Assembly (NCBI RefSeq): GCF_963082655.1
Contig: NC_081556.1
Location: forward strand, 4,255,265-4,319,264
DNA: 64,000 bases
Direction: 5' to 3'
Origin: Stomoxys calcitrans
Taxonomy: Eukaryota; Arthropoda; Insecta; Diptera; Muscidae
The notes under the pieces were generated by a model. It saw nothing but the letters and a program-made list of their open reading frames with translations. It searched no databases and was not told the origin of the DNA. The translations under genes were made by a program, and so were the position numbers. Below are positions 32,095-44,802 of this stretch, one piece after another; position 1 is the first letter of the stretch; every line of letters starts with the position of its first letter.

Positions 32095-33172
32095 CAAGTA
32101 AAAGCGTTAAGTTCGGCCGGGCCGAAATTTGGATATCCACCTCCTCGTGTATATATGTAAACCACATTTCATCATAATCCGGCGAAAAATGCATAATTTA
32201 TGCCCCCATAGCAGCTGTATTGAAATATGGCCGGATTTGGATCAAATTCGACATGGACATTGAGTGTTCTACTAAATACAAGTCATGGTCAATTTTGTAG
32301 AACAAAATATTGGCCTTTTTGGTAGCCATATCTAAATATAAACCGATCTGAACTATATACGTCACAGATGTCGAAAAGCTTAACATAAGTCAAAGTGTCA
32401 AATATCAGCGAAATCGGATATTAAATGTGCCTTTTATGAGACCAAGACATTGAATCGGGAGATCGGTCTATATGGCAGCTATATCCAAATCTGAACCGAT
32501 CTGGGCCAAATTATAGAAAATTGTCGAAGAGCCTAACACAACTTACTGTCCCGAATTTCGGCGAAATCGGACAATAAATGCGCGTTTTATGGGCCCAAAA
32601 CCTTAAATCGAGAGATCGGCGTATATGGCAGCTATATCCAAATCTAGGCCGATAAAGGCGAAATTGCAGGACAGTAAATGCGCCTTTTATGGGTCCAAGA
32701 CCTTAAATCGAGAGATCTGCTTATATTACAGCTATATCCAAATCTGGGCCGATTTGGGCCAAATTGAAGAAGAATGTCGAGTGGCTTAACACAACTCACT
32801 GTCCCAAGTTTCAGCTAAATAGGATAGTAAATATGGCTTTTGTGGGCCTAAGACTCTAAATCGGCGGATCGGTCTATATGGGGGCTATATCAAGATGTAG
32901 TCCGATATAGCCCATCTTCGAACTTAACCTGCTTACGGAAACAAAAAAAGAAACTGTGCAAAGTTTCAGCTCAATATCTCTATTTTTAAAGACTGTAGCC
33001 CGATTTTAACAGACAGACGGACAGACGGACGGACATGGCTAGATCTTCTTAGATTTTTACTCTGATCAAGAATATATATACTTTATAGGGTCGGAAATAG
33101 ATATTTCGATGTGTTGCAAACGAAATGACAAAATGAATATACCCCTATCCTTTGGTGGTGGATATAATAAAA
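32095..33172 (-). repeat. TR-B element, complete, minus strand
   Basis: The tail (AAGTAAAAGCGTTAAGTTCG then GCCGGGCCGAA) is at 32096-32127. Array units with CGAGAGATCGG.TATATGGCA and GCGCGTTTTATGGGCCCAAA follow. CCGATATAGCCCATCTTCGA, a GACAGACGGACAGACGGACG microsatellite at 33010 and the head in reverse (AATATACCCCTATCCTTTGG then TGGTGGATATA) complete it. With about 1.08 kb it is the reference TR-B copy here. Confidence 0.9.
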
Positions 33173-33203
33173 TAAAATAAAGTAAAATAATTGACGACAC
33201 CTA

Positions 33204-33290
33204 TTAGCTTGAACTGCCTTCATTGATATGTGAGAAGTTTGCCCCTGTTCCTTAGTGGAATGTTCATGGGCAAAATTTGCAATAAGCTTC
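33204..33290 (+). repeat. SINE tail fragment
   Basis: CATTGATATGTGAGAAGTTT followed by GCCCCTGTTCCTTAGTGGAA and TGTTCATGGGCAAAATTTGC is the SINE tail without its head or middle. It lies just beyond the TR-B copy and its TAAAA run. Confidence 0.8.
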
Positions 33291-35617
33291 AATTTTGCTG
33301 TCAAATTTTGCGAGTAATTAAATGTCTCTGTTATATCTATGCTCTTTGATCATGAATTGTTATCTATACCATGTTACACTAGTGCGTATGAGTGTTGTTC
33401 TGTTATTCATACGCTACCCCAGCCAAGTGTAGTCAAGTATAATGCCAGCAATCAGCAATATTGTACAATTGGAATTGGAACACCATTCTGTATCTTACTT
33501 AGCACAGACGTCGAAAGATATAATGTGACCGATAAGCTCAAAATTCATAGAAATCGGGAAAAATATTCATCTTCTGTGTACAATGCTTTAGAATCTAAAT
33601 CCATCGGAAATCAATTCATAATTTAAGTTATAGTAAACACTTTTTTGTTATGGCTGTTTGTTTGTGAGCTATTAGTTTTAATGGGGGCTTGTGTTGTGGA
33701 CCAAGACCTGAATCATCATACATGACATGAATATTGGAATTCGAAACGATCATCTAAGGCAAAATTCTATCCAAAGCGGAAAAGAATTGAGTCCTTTACT
33801 AGATGTTTATATTCAAGCAGTTCTAGGTCAGATATCGATACCAGATGCTAAATTGAATAAATCAAATGGGAGAATCGGTTTCGGACCATTCTTTGTCTGC
33901 TTGTTTCAAGCCATAATTAAACTTCACATACAAATTTCTGTCAAACCAGTGCATTTGACAACTTATAACACTTCTTTTTAAATAACCTAAGTTACTGTAA
34001 ACTGGTTTTGTGGTCTCGCTCCTTTGAAGGGTTTGGTTAAATTTATATATTTCTCCACTCCCGCTCTGTCAATCATTTACAATTTCATTACATTTATTTT
34101 ACTTTTAATTTAATGTTAATTTATTCCTTGTCATTAATGGGTGTGTACACATGTACATACAAGCGTGTGAACACTTAAACCCACACTTGGCGTATGCCAA
34201 TCACACACACACACAATAGGCGAGTACACTTGTACTCTTGTTTATATACACGTCGTTTTTTTATTTTTTGGAAACGTAGACCAGGTTTGTTGTGTATTTC
34301 GTTGAGTTGGATTCTTCATATGGTGTTGCGTCGTTGCACAGACACACTCGCCGCAGCACCCAAAACGGCAAGTCCAACACCATACTCAATGTTTTCATTT
34401 ATTTGTGTTTGGGTTAAAGATTTTTTGTTGCTTTATAGCTAAAGGAATATGTGCAGCCACACAAAAATATACATTCACATACATGCACACATGTACAAAA
34501 CTTGTTCGTACAGTTAAAAATACTCACATACCGTTATACATTTTGATATTTTTATATTTGACTTACATTTTCTCCGGTTTTGGGTTGCACCATTTCGCCT
34601 TGGCCATCACAAGTTTATTTTTGCTGGCCATCATCTTTGGCAGCCAAAGAGTTTGTTGGCATCAAAAGCCGCAGCTGAAAGTATCGAATTAAATGAGTTT
34701 AATGAAATGAAAACTTTATGATGCCATAAATGTATTATTCGGCATAAGATGCAATGTAAAAATTCCTGTTTTTTGTTTTATTTGTTTGTTTTTATTGTTA
34801 TGGCAATATTTAACAACACATTTGGGGTATTTATTGAGGAAAGTGAGTAAATTAATCTCATGAAAAGTTTCAAGCGTAAAGCATTCTTTTTTGTTTATAG
34901 AATATAATCGTATAGTAGCCAGGTTTATGGTCATGTTAAACGTTGAAATTAATTAGTAACAGCATATGGGCAGCATGGTGCAATAGCTTGAAGAAATTTT
35001 GTGAATGAGAAACTAAACATAAATATGGTCTTTTTATTGTTTTTCTAAAAGAATAATAAAAAAGCGGGGTGATTAAAACTTTTCCATTTCCTCTAGAAAT
35101 CGAAGAGCATATGCCGGTTTTTTTCTCACTGTATCGACAAATACCTTAAACATTGGTGCAATAAACTTTGTCTAAGGTGTCTTTGATTTCTTTAGATCTG
35201 TTTGCCTAGAACTATTTCAAGGTTGCATAGTATTTATTTATCATTGGTAGAAACTAAAAAAAACACAGATCGTCTTGAAAAATGGAATTTGCCATATGTT
35301 CTCTGCTATAAGTATTAACCGATTTTCAAAGTAAATTTTCTAAAAATGTAATTTTTAAAAAAAAAAATTTGAGTTAGTAAGTTATAAACAATCTTAGCTC
35401 TTTTAATCCCATCTTCTTCAGGGGCGTTTTTAAAAATTATCTTTAAGACGCATTTTTTTTTAAACCAACACAGGCCCAGCGGGAAAGTTCAGGAGGAGGA
35501 GACATAAGATATACAGAGACCTTTCCTTCTTCTTGCTATTTAACAAGGAGTGTCCAAAGATATAAGGCATTTGTTTCTCATAGCCAAAGGAAGGGCTTAC
35601 ATAGATCGAAAGGGCTT
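33291..35617. other. No gene recognised; host-like sequence
   Basis: The stretch includes CA runs near 34201-34216 and many ACATACA phrases. Frames of 80-95 codons occur on the plus strand without domains. The region at 35.2-35.5 kb is AT-rich decay. Confidence 0.45.
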
Positions 35618-35717
35618 GCCTTACACAGGCTGAAAGAGGTTTTGGACATACCACTAAGGAACAGGGGCAATCTTCTCACTTACCAATGAGGCCTTACACA
35701 GGCCGAAAGAGGTTTTG
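35618..35717 (-). repeat. SINE tail fragment between 27-bp direct repeats
   Basis: GCCTTACACAGGC.GAAAGAG + GTTTTG occurs at 35618-35644 and 35691-35717. Between the copies lie 46 bp that read, on the minus strand, as the SINE tail core (CATTGGTAAGTGAGAAGATT, GCCCCTGTTCCTTAGTGGTA). The direct repeats look like a long target duplication or a local duplication with capture of the fragment. Confidence 0.65.
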
Positions 35718-37126
35718 AACGTGATAAAAATACATATCCCTGCGGAAGAAACACCATGAAAGTATCGATAAAACATCACCAGGCTGCCAGTATTCCGACG
35801 TAGCGCAAGGAAAACAATGGAGTTGGATACTCTACCATTCTCGATCAGCACCATTGCTGTCCTCTGAACCCAGTCAAGTAGCCCCAAGATGGACTTTGGA
35901 GCCCCCTCCCATACATGGGTATTATATACTAGCAGCATTCCGCCGGTGCGCAAGGGAAACAATGGAGTTGGATACCCTACCATTTTCGATCAACACCATT
36001 GCTCTGCTCTGAACCCAATCAAGTAGCCCCAAGAAGCACTTTGAAGCCCCCGCCCATACATAGGAGTTATATTCCAGCAGCATTTCGATGTAATGGACAT
36101 CACATTGCATACTCATTCTTAGAACACAAAAAGCATCTGATTGCTCAACATTTATACCGCCGATAGATAGTGACTATCGTAAATGGTTGGTGAATCGTTT
36201 ACAGCACTGGGTCTTAGGTATATTAAAATCTACTCTAAAAAGGCCTGCAAGTCCTGGCAGAGTGTATCATTCATAATCCAACTCTTGTCCACAATTTTTT
36301 GAAGACTTGGCCTATGGTCGAAAGCAAATGATGGACAGAGGTAGGTGTCATCCGCAAATAAGTAGATCGGATACGAAGTCTGACTAAAAAAAAAGATCGT
36401 TAATGAAAGTAAAAAAATGAGAGGAAGAAAGTTCAGAGCCTTTGAAGTACACCTGCGGCCAATTTATATTCAATGGGTGATAACCCATCTATAACAACTC
36501 CTATGGTACGATCTCGAAGAAAGTTCGATATAAATCAAACGAAGCCATTACTCATACTATAAGAGATGAACTGTGATAAAAGTGAATCGTGCCGGATAAA
36601 TCAAATGCCTTGGAGATATCTAGAGCCACGCCCTAATTAATGGATGGAGAAACCCTAACGTTCCGACAAAAATGTCATCAGGTCTCCCGTGGAGCGATTT
36701 CTGCGGAACCCATACTGCAGGTCAAATATATTGTTAGTCTCCAAATATCTCACAAGATGGTGATTGATCATGCTCTCCATAACCATAGAAAGCTCATAGC
36801 ATATATCAATTGGATGGCGATTCGCAGGATTTTTCGCCTCCCACTTCTTGGGGATCGGCTGAACTTTCGCAACCTTTCACCACGCTGGGAAACTACCACA
36901 AGGTAGGCAATATTTAAGAGTGCTGACAAGTGCTGATATACTATCCGGGCCCGGGGATTTATTTACGTCGAGATCCGCAAGAACCCTATTTACCCCTCGT
37001 GTTCGAAGGAATGTCTGGGGTATACAACTAGATACGCCTTCGATCACAGGGGTGGGAGATTGCTTTCCGGCAAAGAAGAATCTTCTGCAAACATTTCAGC
37101 CATAGTTGTTTACAAAATTGCAACTC
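35718..37126 (-). pseudogene. LINE-epsilon reverse transcriptase, heavily degenerate
   Basis: In minus-strand reading order, broken frames give IPGPG..., CEIFGD-type and LQYGFR-like segments. YPIYLFADDTYLC follows, with the FADD polymerase motif at 36358-36347, then FDHRPSLQKIVD and SWIMNDTL. The last pieces are YNSYVWAGASKCFLGLLDWV and MVLIENGRVSNSIVSLAHRR. The final part is present in two tandem versions (around 35.66-35.98 and 35.93-36.12 kb). These are reverse-transcriptase fingers, palm and post-palm segments of a jockey/CR1-type non-LTR element. Stops and frameshifts occur throughout. The same family appears in plus orientation at 48.9-49.0 kb. Confidence 0.75.
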
Positions 37127-37130
37127 CGTT

Positions 37131-38115
37131 TATTATACCCTCCAGCTTAGGATGGGGGTATACTACAATAATTTCGTTTAGCTCTGGAGGGAAGCGGATG
37201 CAGAGTTGTTGGGATCGTGGAAAATATGAAGCTCAGATAACAAGTAAGCTTGTTTAAGGAAAATAAAAGAAAAAGGCCGACAGAGTACACAATGCTGCTT
37301 TAAGCAAGACATCTTAAGAACACACACGCAAATTATTGAGCGGGAAAGCTGACGTATACGGGTGAATGCAAATAGCTGCCAAACTTAGAAAGTATATAAG
37401 GGTGACCAGGCAGGGAAATGGTTTGGCATTAACACTGCCATATAAACCCATTTTGGGTCTTGAGCTTTTAGAGGGCGTAATTCTTATCCAATTTGGCTGA
37501 AATATTGCGCATATCGTTTTGGTATGACTTCCAACAACTGTGTTAAGCATGGTCTAAATCTGTGCTTAATATAACATAGCTGTCATATAAACCGATCTTC
37601 CGATTAGATTTTTGGGCTTCTAGAGGGCGCAATTCTTATTCAATTTGATTGAAATTTTACATTTATTGTTTTGGTATGACTTCCACCAACTGTGGCAAGT
37701 ATGGTCTAAATCTGTGCATAATATGACATAACTGTCATATAAACCGACCTCCCGATTAGACTTCTTGGGCTTCTAGAGGGCGCAATTCCTATCCAATTTG
37801 GTTGAAATTTTACATATACCGATTTGGTATGACTTCCATCAACTTTGCCATGTATGGTCTAAATCGGTTAATAACCATATAAACCAAACTCCCAATTTGC
37901 CTTTCTGAGCCTCTGGAGGGTGCAATTATTACTCAATTTGCCTGAAATTTTGGAAGTGGTGTTTTCCTATGACTTCTAACAGCCATTGCAAATACGGTTC
38001 AAATCGCTCATATATATTTGAAAGAGTCATTCAAAGAACTTGACAAATGCGATCAATGGTGTGAGTATATAAGATTCGGCCCTACCGAAATTATAACGCT
38101 TCTCCTGTTTTTTTT
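37131..38115 (+). repeat. TR-A element, degenerate
   Basis: A head remnant (TATACCCTCCAGCTTAGGAT then GGGGGTATACTAC) lies at 37135-37165. About 230 bp of unalignable sequence follows, then array units with CATATAAACCGATCTTCCGA and GGTATGACTTCCA.CAACT from about 37430. The tail is GACAAATGCGATCAATGGTG then TATATAAGATTCGGCCCTAC, ending at about 38115. It directly follows LINE-epsilon and may be inserted in it. Confidence 0.75.
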
Positions 38116-41100
38116 TCTTAGAAATAAATAGAACAACTTAATACAAATTGATAATAAAAATTATAGTTATCTAGTACGATGTAATTGTATTTTTCACACA
38201 TTAGTACGGCCAACTAAAGAAATTCAACTATTGTGAATGATAGAGTTTTGACAGGTTGGCAAAATCTGTTACAAACCCACCACAAACAATCTAAATTGTC
38301 CTTCACGTCTTGCGTTTCTGATGCTTTAATATAACAAGGCTTATTATATTTACATAGAAAGAACTTTGTTGAAATGTAATTTCCATTGGGATTTCATGCA
38401 AATGTAATATTTAATGACCATAAACCAACTCAAGAGAATTGCGTAACATCAATCCCCTACACAATTTTCAAATGTCATGCTAGTTCATATCATTCATTAT
38501 CTTTAGCCAATATAAACAGACCGCTTTATTCAAATGCTAAATCATACGACCCATGCCCATTGATAATTTGTGATGTTTTAATTAGCCAAATTGCATACTC
38601 AGAACACAAACGGTTTGTGTTTATTTAATTGAAATCAAAGAGAGAGAAACATTCGATATTTATGAGTTGCTGCTGCTGCTGCTGCTGTTGCATTCGATGT
38701 TCAGACATGGACCCAAAAATGATTGGATGAATGGTTAGATGCATGTAATAGAGATGCCTTTGAGGCGGACTAACCATAGCCTCAATGTCATCACCATGGC
38801 AATGGGGCAACATGTAGTGCTTGTCTATAAGGCCTCAATGGCTCAATGCCATTCATACATACACACACACACTTATCTATTAGCGCAAAGTGGTGCTGTA
38901 TTAACAGCAATTGACCTTTGATAAAACACACTCATAATTAATAAGTGTTGTATGATTTATAAGCCCTATCGTTTGTTTCGTTTTCTTCTTCTGAAGATGG
39001 GGAAATAAATAATCAAAACTGTGTAAAAACAACAGACACAGCGGTAGTGGCAGCAGAAAATGATTTAAACATCTCTAAAGGCGATTGGGGGCTCATCTTC
39101 ATGCATAGTGCTAATGAGATTAAGAATAATTCAATTTTAAAAACAATAAACAGTGAGGATGATTATGATGATGATTATGGTTATTGCGTGAAATATGCCT
39201 TGGGGGAAGGAAACCAAAGAATTTCTTTCTTGTTCACCATGAACAACATCCATCGAATCAACAACTTCTGGCTAATAATGAGATCTGTCATCGACACAAA
39301 TTCATAATTTTATTTGGTTTAACTGAAGCGAGATATTTTGTTATTATTTAATTACTATTTAAAAGTCATTGAGTAAACAGAAGTGCCAAAAATGATTAAC
39401 ACATTTTTGGAAATTTTTGAAAATTTTGTTATTTTACATATTTTTGCCTATAGCAATCTTTGTTAAAATTTTAAGAAATTCTAAAAACAAAACATTTTTT
39501 CTACGAGTTTACAAGTTAATAACCTAATAATATTTTATTTTATTCCCGTTTGGTTGTTATACAATTTTGCAATTTATTTTATGTCTTCTTGAATTGCGTA
39601 CTCGTATATGTATTCTCTGAAAACCATAAAAAATTTTGCTAACGATCAACAACAAGCCATTTTATGTGAAATTAATGTAAAGCTTCCCGAAAAATTCCCA
39701 CAAGGAATTGTGTTGGGTGTGTGTGTGTGTTTGTTTGTGTGGCAAGACGTTTAAGTGTTTGTTCGATTAGCAGTTGTAATTGTTGTTTGCTTGTTTAACT
39801 GCTCTCCTCATGCTCTTGACAATTCCCACGCTCCCAATATTAAAATTCAAGAGAGCCAAACCTACCATTCACAATGTGTTACTTGCTTGACTTGACATAA
39901 AATTGTGAAATTTCCTTTTACGAAATTCAAGCTGCCATGAATTATTAAAGCAATTTCCTGGGGAAAAAATTAACTCCAACAAAGGTTTAAAGAGACAACA
40001 TAAAAATGAAAATGGCTGAAAAAAAGTCTATGTAACAAAAAAAAAATATATATTTTTACATTTGTTTTGTATAGCGCCCTAACGACTGAGTGTAAATGCG
40101 TGTGCTGTAGCAAATGTTTGATATTCTCCTTTTTTCTGGGGGGGCTTTTGCATGCAAACACGTTTTCTTGGTTTTTCCTTCTTTCACTTGATTTGCTTAC
40201 CCTTGTAGCTTGTAGCTAGTAGCTAGCTGCTTGGTGTTGCTATTACCGCTATCTAGGCTGGGATTTATGTCATTCTTAAGTCGGAGAGTTCATTAAATAC
40301 TTCATTAATTTTCATAGAAAAACCGCGCCGCAGTTGGCCAAGCATATAATTCGCGTTGCGTCTTGTGTAGCAGCCAGAGGAAGTCGTTAAAAAGCAGATG
40401 CCTGTGTAATAAAAACGTTTGGCCTGTAAATGGCGTTCACTTGAAAATTATTAAGTGCAAATGTTCAACAATAAAGAATAAATTATGGAATTGAAAAGGA
40501 AAGTCAACTATGAAAGAAAAAAAAAAAGATTTTTATGTCCAGAGGAATTATGCAAGACAAAAGCACCGTTATCTATGAATGAGTGAAGGAAGGTAAAAAT
40601 ATCGCATGGTTACGATATCTATTATTTTTTGTGATCTTATAAAAGTGGAGTGAGACCTAAGTGGTTGAAAAAGCAATCATGATTTTTTTACATATTGCAG
40701 AGGGTCTATTATTATATGCAGATTTCTAAATAACAGCGCTGTTTTATTTTAGCACTAGACGGTATAAAGGGTTGTGAGCATTTTTTGGAAATGGCATTTT
40801 ATCACTACAACGATGATCTGATTATGTGTTTTGTGCAGGCTTCTGTAGTATATCTTCTCCAGGATTGCCATGGTATGCTACTCATGAAAAAGTGTGGCCA
40901 ACTGAAGATAAAAATCTATTGTGAATGGCAGAACAAAGTTTAAAACACCATTGCTTTCATAACTTTGTGTGACCAGCTGATGATAAAACTATATTGTGAA
41001 TGACAGAATAAAGTTTAAGACATCTTTTTTTAGTTTCGTCGATAAATCTTAATAAAATGTATTCATGGCATAATTTAAATTTTTTTTTTAATAAAATTAA

Positions 41101-41509
41101 ATTGACAGGTTGGCAAACTGCGTTACTAGCTAATGATAAATTAATACACTTGCAATGGAAACAATATGCCCGTTTAATTTTTTCTTTTGTGGCTTGCATG
41201 CCCACTTCTAAATGTATAGGACCCAGCTCAAGTCAGTTTATTGAACACGATATGACAACGTCGTTTGCCTATCTATGACAACAATGCAAAAAAATCAATG
41301 AAAATATTGCTTGCGACATCATTACGGTTCACATACGACTACGGACTCACTTATGCAGAATATTTGTGTTAAGTGACACCTATACAGGATATGTGGCAGA
41401 ATGAAGATGAAGACTATGGGACATTTCCTATGAATGTCTTTTGTGGCCAACTCCGGCACTTAAATGCGGATACAATATTTTAGCCTTGACTTCGTTATTT
41501 GGAGCGCAA
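38116..41509. other. No gene; start of the TATTGTGAAT motif field
   Basis: No supported exon is seen. TATTGTGAAT occurs at 38229, 40917 and 40992 on the plus strand. TTGACAGGTTGGCAAA follows near 38258 and again near 41102, suggesting an old dispersed repeat. A CTG run lies at 38667-38688, GATGATTATGATGATGATTA near 39157 and a TGTG run near 39715-39730. Confidence 0.5.
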
Positions 41510-41815
41510 ATCGTGGGTGAAAATCGAAATCTACGACAAACTCTAAGAAGTTTCGCAAAAAAACCATGGATCTTAAATTAAAATCCAGCTTTCGGTTTTT
41601 AACGACAAAATCGAGTCCGAACGGCGTGTCGCAGAGAGACACCTCTTTGGGAAGAAGATTTTACATGGCAAAGTATCTCACAAATGTCGCCAGCATAAGG
41701 AGGGGATAACCAAAGCTGAAATATTTTTTCTAATGTTCTCGCCAGGATTCGACCCAGGTATTCAGCGTCATAGGTGGACATGCTGACCTCTTCTCTACAG
41801 TGGCCGCTTGGTGTT
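41510..41815 (-). mobile_element. tRNA-headed SINE, minus strand, different 3' end
   Basis: Read on the minus strand from 41812, the head (GGCCACTGTAGAGAAGAGGT, then GGACC-less B box GGGTCGAATCC), the CAGC..TGGTTATCCCCTCCTT middle and ACACGCCGTTCGGACTCG are present. Instead of the usual tail it continues into GATTTTGTCGTTAAAA and CTTCTTAGAGTTT, which aligns with the repeat at 10.97-11.06 kb. No target duplication was found. Confidence 0.75.
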
Positions 41816-43399
41816 TTTTGGTTTTTTGTAAATTGACAAAAGTAGCATGAGGCACTATATATAACCAGTACCTTATTTTTCAACCTAACATAAACTAACC
41901 TAATATCTATGAACATTTGTGTGTATTACAAATACAAACAAACAAATTTTTGTCCATGAACAGTCCACTAAGGAACTGGGTCAATTTGTGTGTATTATTT
42001 TATAAAAACATTTGCCTTAAACTTTTCTCTGCCATTAACAATAGATTAATTTTTGTAGTAGACCAAAGAGTTATTTATACCTCAGCTGTTGAAAATATGA
42101 CGGTAAACTCTATTGTGAATGAATGCTTGACAACTGTGACTATTAGTGGACACTTCGTATATAAATCACAAATCAACTACACATGTAATATTCTTGTATT
42201 AAGTCTGGTACTGAGTTATATGAGAAAAATAATAGCGAGATGTCGCTACGCCAGTAAAAATTTCGCTTCAATAACCTGCCATTGTAATTAAAAGCTCACG
42301 ACGAAATGGGTACCCATTAACTTTGTTGTAGTTTGATTTCTGTTTATGTCCTGGCAAACAATAGAATTCGTCCGATTTCACAACAATTTGATATGCATTT
42401 TTGCTGCAAATGAAGCAAGTAATAGGCCTTGCAGTAGAAAAATGTCCGAGTGAATCTGATTGTAGACTTGACAACTTGGCAAACGAACACATACTATTTC
42501 CAATTTTTCTGTAAGTTCACATGAACATAAGCCCACCGGCTTGACTATAATTTGCAAATATATAAGGGTGTCCTACACTGTAGTAGACAGCCACTATAAC
42601 CTAGCCTAGCTCCTTACATTGTGTATGAAAGTATTGTTTTCGTTTGTTTGTAAGTTTGTCTCTCGATGTTTCAGTAATATCGCAATTTCCCAAAAATCCC
42701 CGTTCTAGGAGGTAGTAACACCAATTTTGTCCAAAAACTTCAATCTGATAAACCAGATACCCGAAACATTATATTGTGAATAAAAGTTGTTGTAATGTTA
42801 GGAATTGCAAATTAATTTTCTAAAATACCGTTCAACACATTGATGACAGATAAATTACCCCAATTCCGTTGTAATGATCCGAATTCATATAAAGTGTACA
42901 ACAAAAAGCGAAAAATGAGTCACGTAACTTTGATATGTTGATACCATACTGCCAGTTTATTTTAAAGCGATTTATCCAGCTGTATGATATATTCTACTGT
43001 GGCTAAATCACAATATCAGGAACGTTTCTATTGTGAATTACAGTTAAACAGCTGTGATGTTTTGATTTTACTATTAGTGCACACTCAATGTCATTGGTGG
43101 CATAAAACCGAAAAAAACATCCATTATTGTGAATTGTAGTTAACCAGCTATGATGGTATAAGGCATAAATGGGCAACAATATACAACCGCACACAAATTC
43201 CTATGCCCTTACGCATAGAAAAACGAACAGAGCACGCGGACAGCGTTAGCAACTCGTGTGCCTTCGTTAGGTCGACAAATTGTTGCTATTTTACATATCA
43301 TTTTTGTTTTTCTACACATGGTTATTTGATCGGGATTTACTGCCCCTCATATAAACACGATTATTTTCCTGTTTTATAATTATACTACCCTCCCTCAAA
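41816..43399. other. No gene; TATTGTGAAT motif field continues
   Basis: TATTGTGAAT lies at 42111, 42772, 43029 and 43135. After 43029 the text runs TACAGTTAAACAGCTGTGAT, and after 43135 TGTAGTTAACCAGCTATGAT. A 30-bp SINE-tail-like piece (CCATGAACAGTCCACTAAGG) is at about 41953-41972. Frames here have no domains. Confidence 0.5.
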
Positions 43400-43671
43400 G
43401 GCCATCGTAGCGTCGAGATTAGAATGTCCGCCTATGGGGCTGAACGAATGCAATTTTATTTCATAAAAATGAAAAAGAACATCAGCCAAATGGCCACCAA
43501 GCTGACAGGACCATTTCCTTTTTATGTAATTTTCCTTTAGAAAATCGGATCCATTTACCGAAACTGTTGATGCAACCTAATTTTCCAAAAAGTAAGGTCC
43601 AGGCGATCATTGATATGTGAGAAGTTTGCCCCTGTTCTTTAATGGAATGTTCATGGGCAAATTTGCACTTG
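43400..43671 (+). repeat. Degenerate SINE, plus strand
   Basis: The head (GGCCATCGTAGCGTCGAGAT then TAGAATGTCCGCCTATGG) is at 43400-43440. The tail (CATTGATATGTGAGAAGTTT then GCCCCTGTTCTTTAATGGAA) is at 43608-43670. The 160 bp between them does not resemble the normal SINE middle. It is either a diverged copy or two fragments that landed near each other. Confidence 0.6.
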
Positions 43672-44802
43672 CAATGTCTAATGACCTGCCGGATCATAAA
43701 CCGCACAAAACAGTCACACGTTGAGAGGGTTCTCAACAAAAACTCTTTAAGTTTTAGAGCCTCAGATGCGAAAATTTTGCTGTATTCCTGTCCGCCAAGG
43801 TGCTTTACGACAACCCTAAAATGCTTTAGTTTTAATGCTTTAAAACAACACCTCTTGTTGGAAAACCCTATATTGCTTTTTGTAGCTTATTCACAATACC
43901 CTGAACTAGTCTATTGTGAATTACAGTTAAGCAGCTGTAATGGTTTTAGAGATGGCAATTACAAACTAGACAAGACATCCTCTATTCTAAATCACAGCTA
44001 AACAGCTGTAAAGATTTACATATTGAATACAATAAAACTAACGCAGAAACATTTGCTCAATTGAATCTCTGTATTTATACGCGTAAATTTCAATACCTCT
44101 CTAATGCAATCCTGTAAAATTATTAAAAAATTTAATAAAAAGTATAGTAGGAATAATTTTAAGATTTCCAAATTTAATATTTAAAGCTTTTTCCATAATT
44201 TATTCGAAATCTGTAGAATGCCCTAATCTTCTTTTGTCATTTTTTTCTCATCTTCTTTTTCTTCAACCTAATTTTGTCAATTCTTGGAAATATGTATTTA
44301 ACTTGCATGTGATGTTTATGTTCCTTTCGCTTTCTACTTGTCATGTATATTACATTTATTGGACATGTCAGCTATCAGTTCAAGCCCAAGGCAATATTTG
44401 GAAACTTTCACTTGTCCACAGAATGCCCAACAGTTGTCTATTCTGTCAAAGTAAACATAATAACCACCAATACATGAGTATGAATAAAATATTAGCTTTG
44501 GCCATGAAATATGGGATTTTTTTCCCCAGTGTCACATAGAGTATTATTTTGAAATGGAATCTTGTTATGGAGCAGAATTTACTTGCGTTGAGTGTTCTTG
44601 GGGTTCAATGAAAAAATTTCCAATATGTGTTTGAGTACTTGGTCAGGCACAAGTAATATGGTTTTCAGATACAGGGGTTGCAAGCAGTGCTTGGCAGATG
44701 ATAAAATAGGGTGAATATTGCTACAGCTTTTTCCCAAATTGTTAAAAATTTTGATAAAACTAAAATTTTGACTAAAATTCAAGTATGAACAATTTTGTTA
44801 AG
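43672..44802. other. No gene recognised
   Basis: TATTGTGAAT is present at 43912 with TACAGTTAAGCAGCTGTAAT after it, and its reverse complement lies at 43889. CACAGCTAAACAGCTGTAAA follows near 43995. The remainder is AT-rich with no recognised feature. Confidence 0.45.

Noticed and set aside
31723..32194. Three minus-strand Phe/Leu/Ile-rich frames of 119-155 codons
   Set aside because: They are translations of the (AAAATA)n block; hydrophobicity comes from TTT/TTA/ATT codons only.
38667..38688. CTG run as a polyglutamine-coding exon
   Set aside because: The run is short, and the minus-strand frame containing it has no other support.
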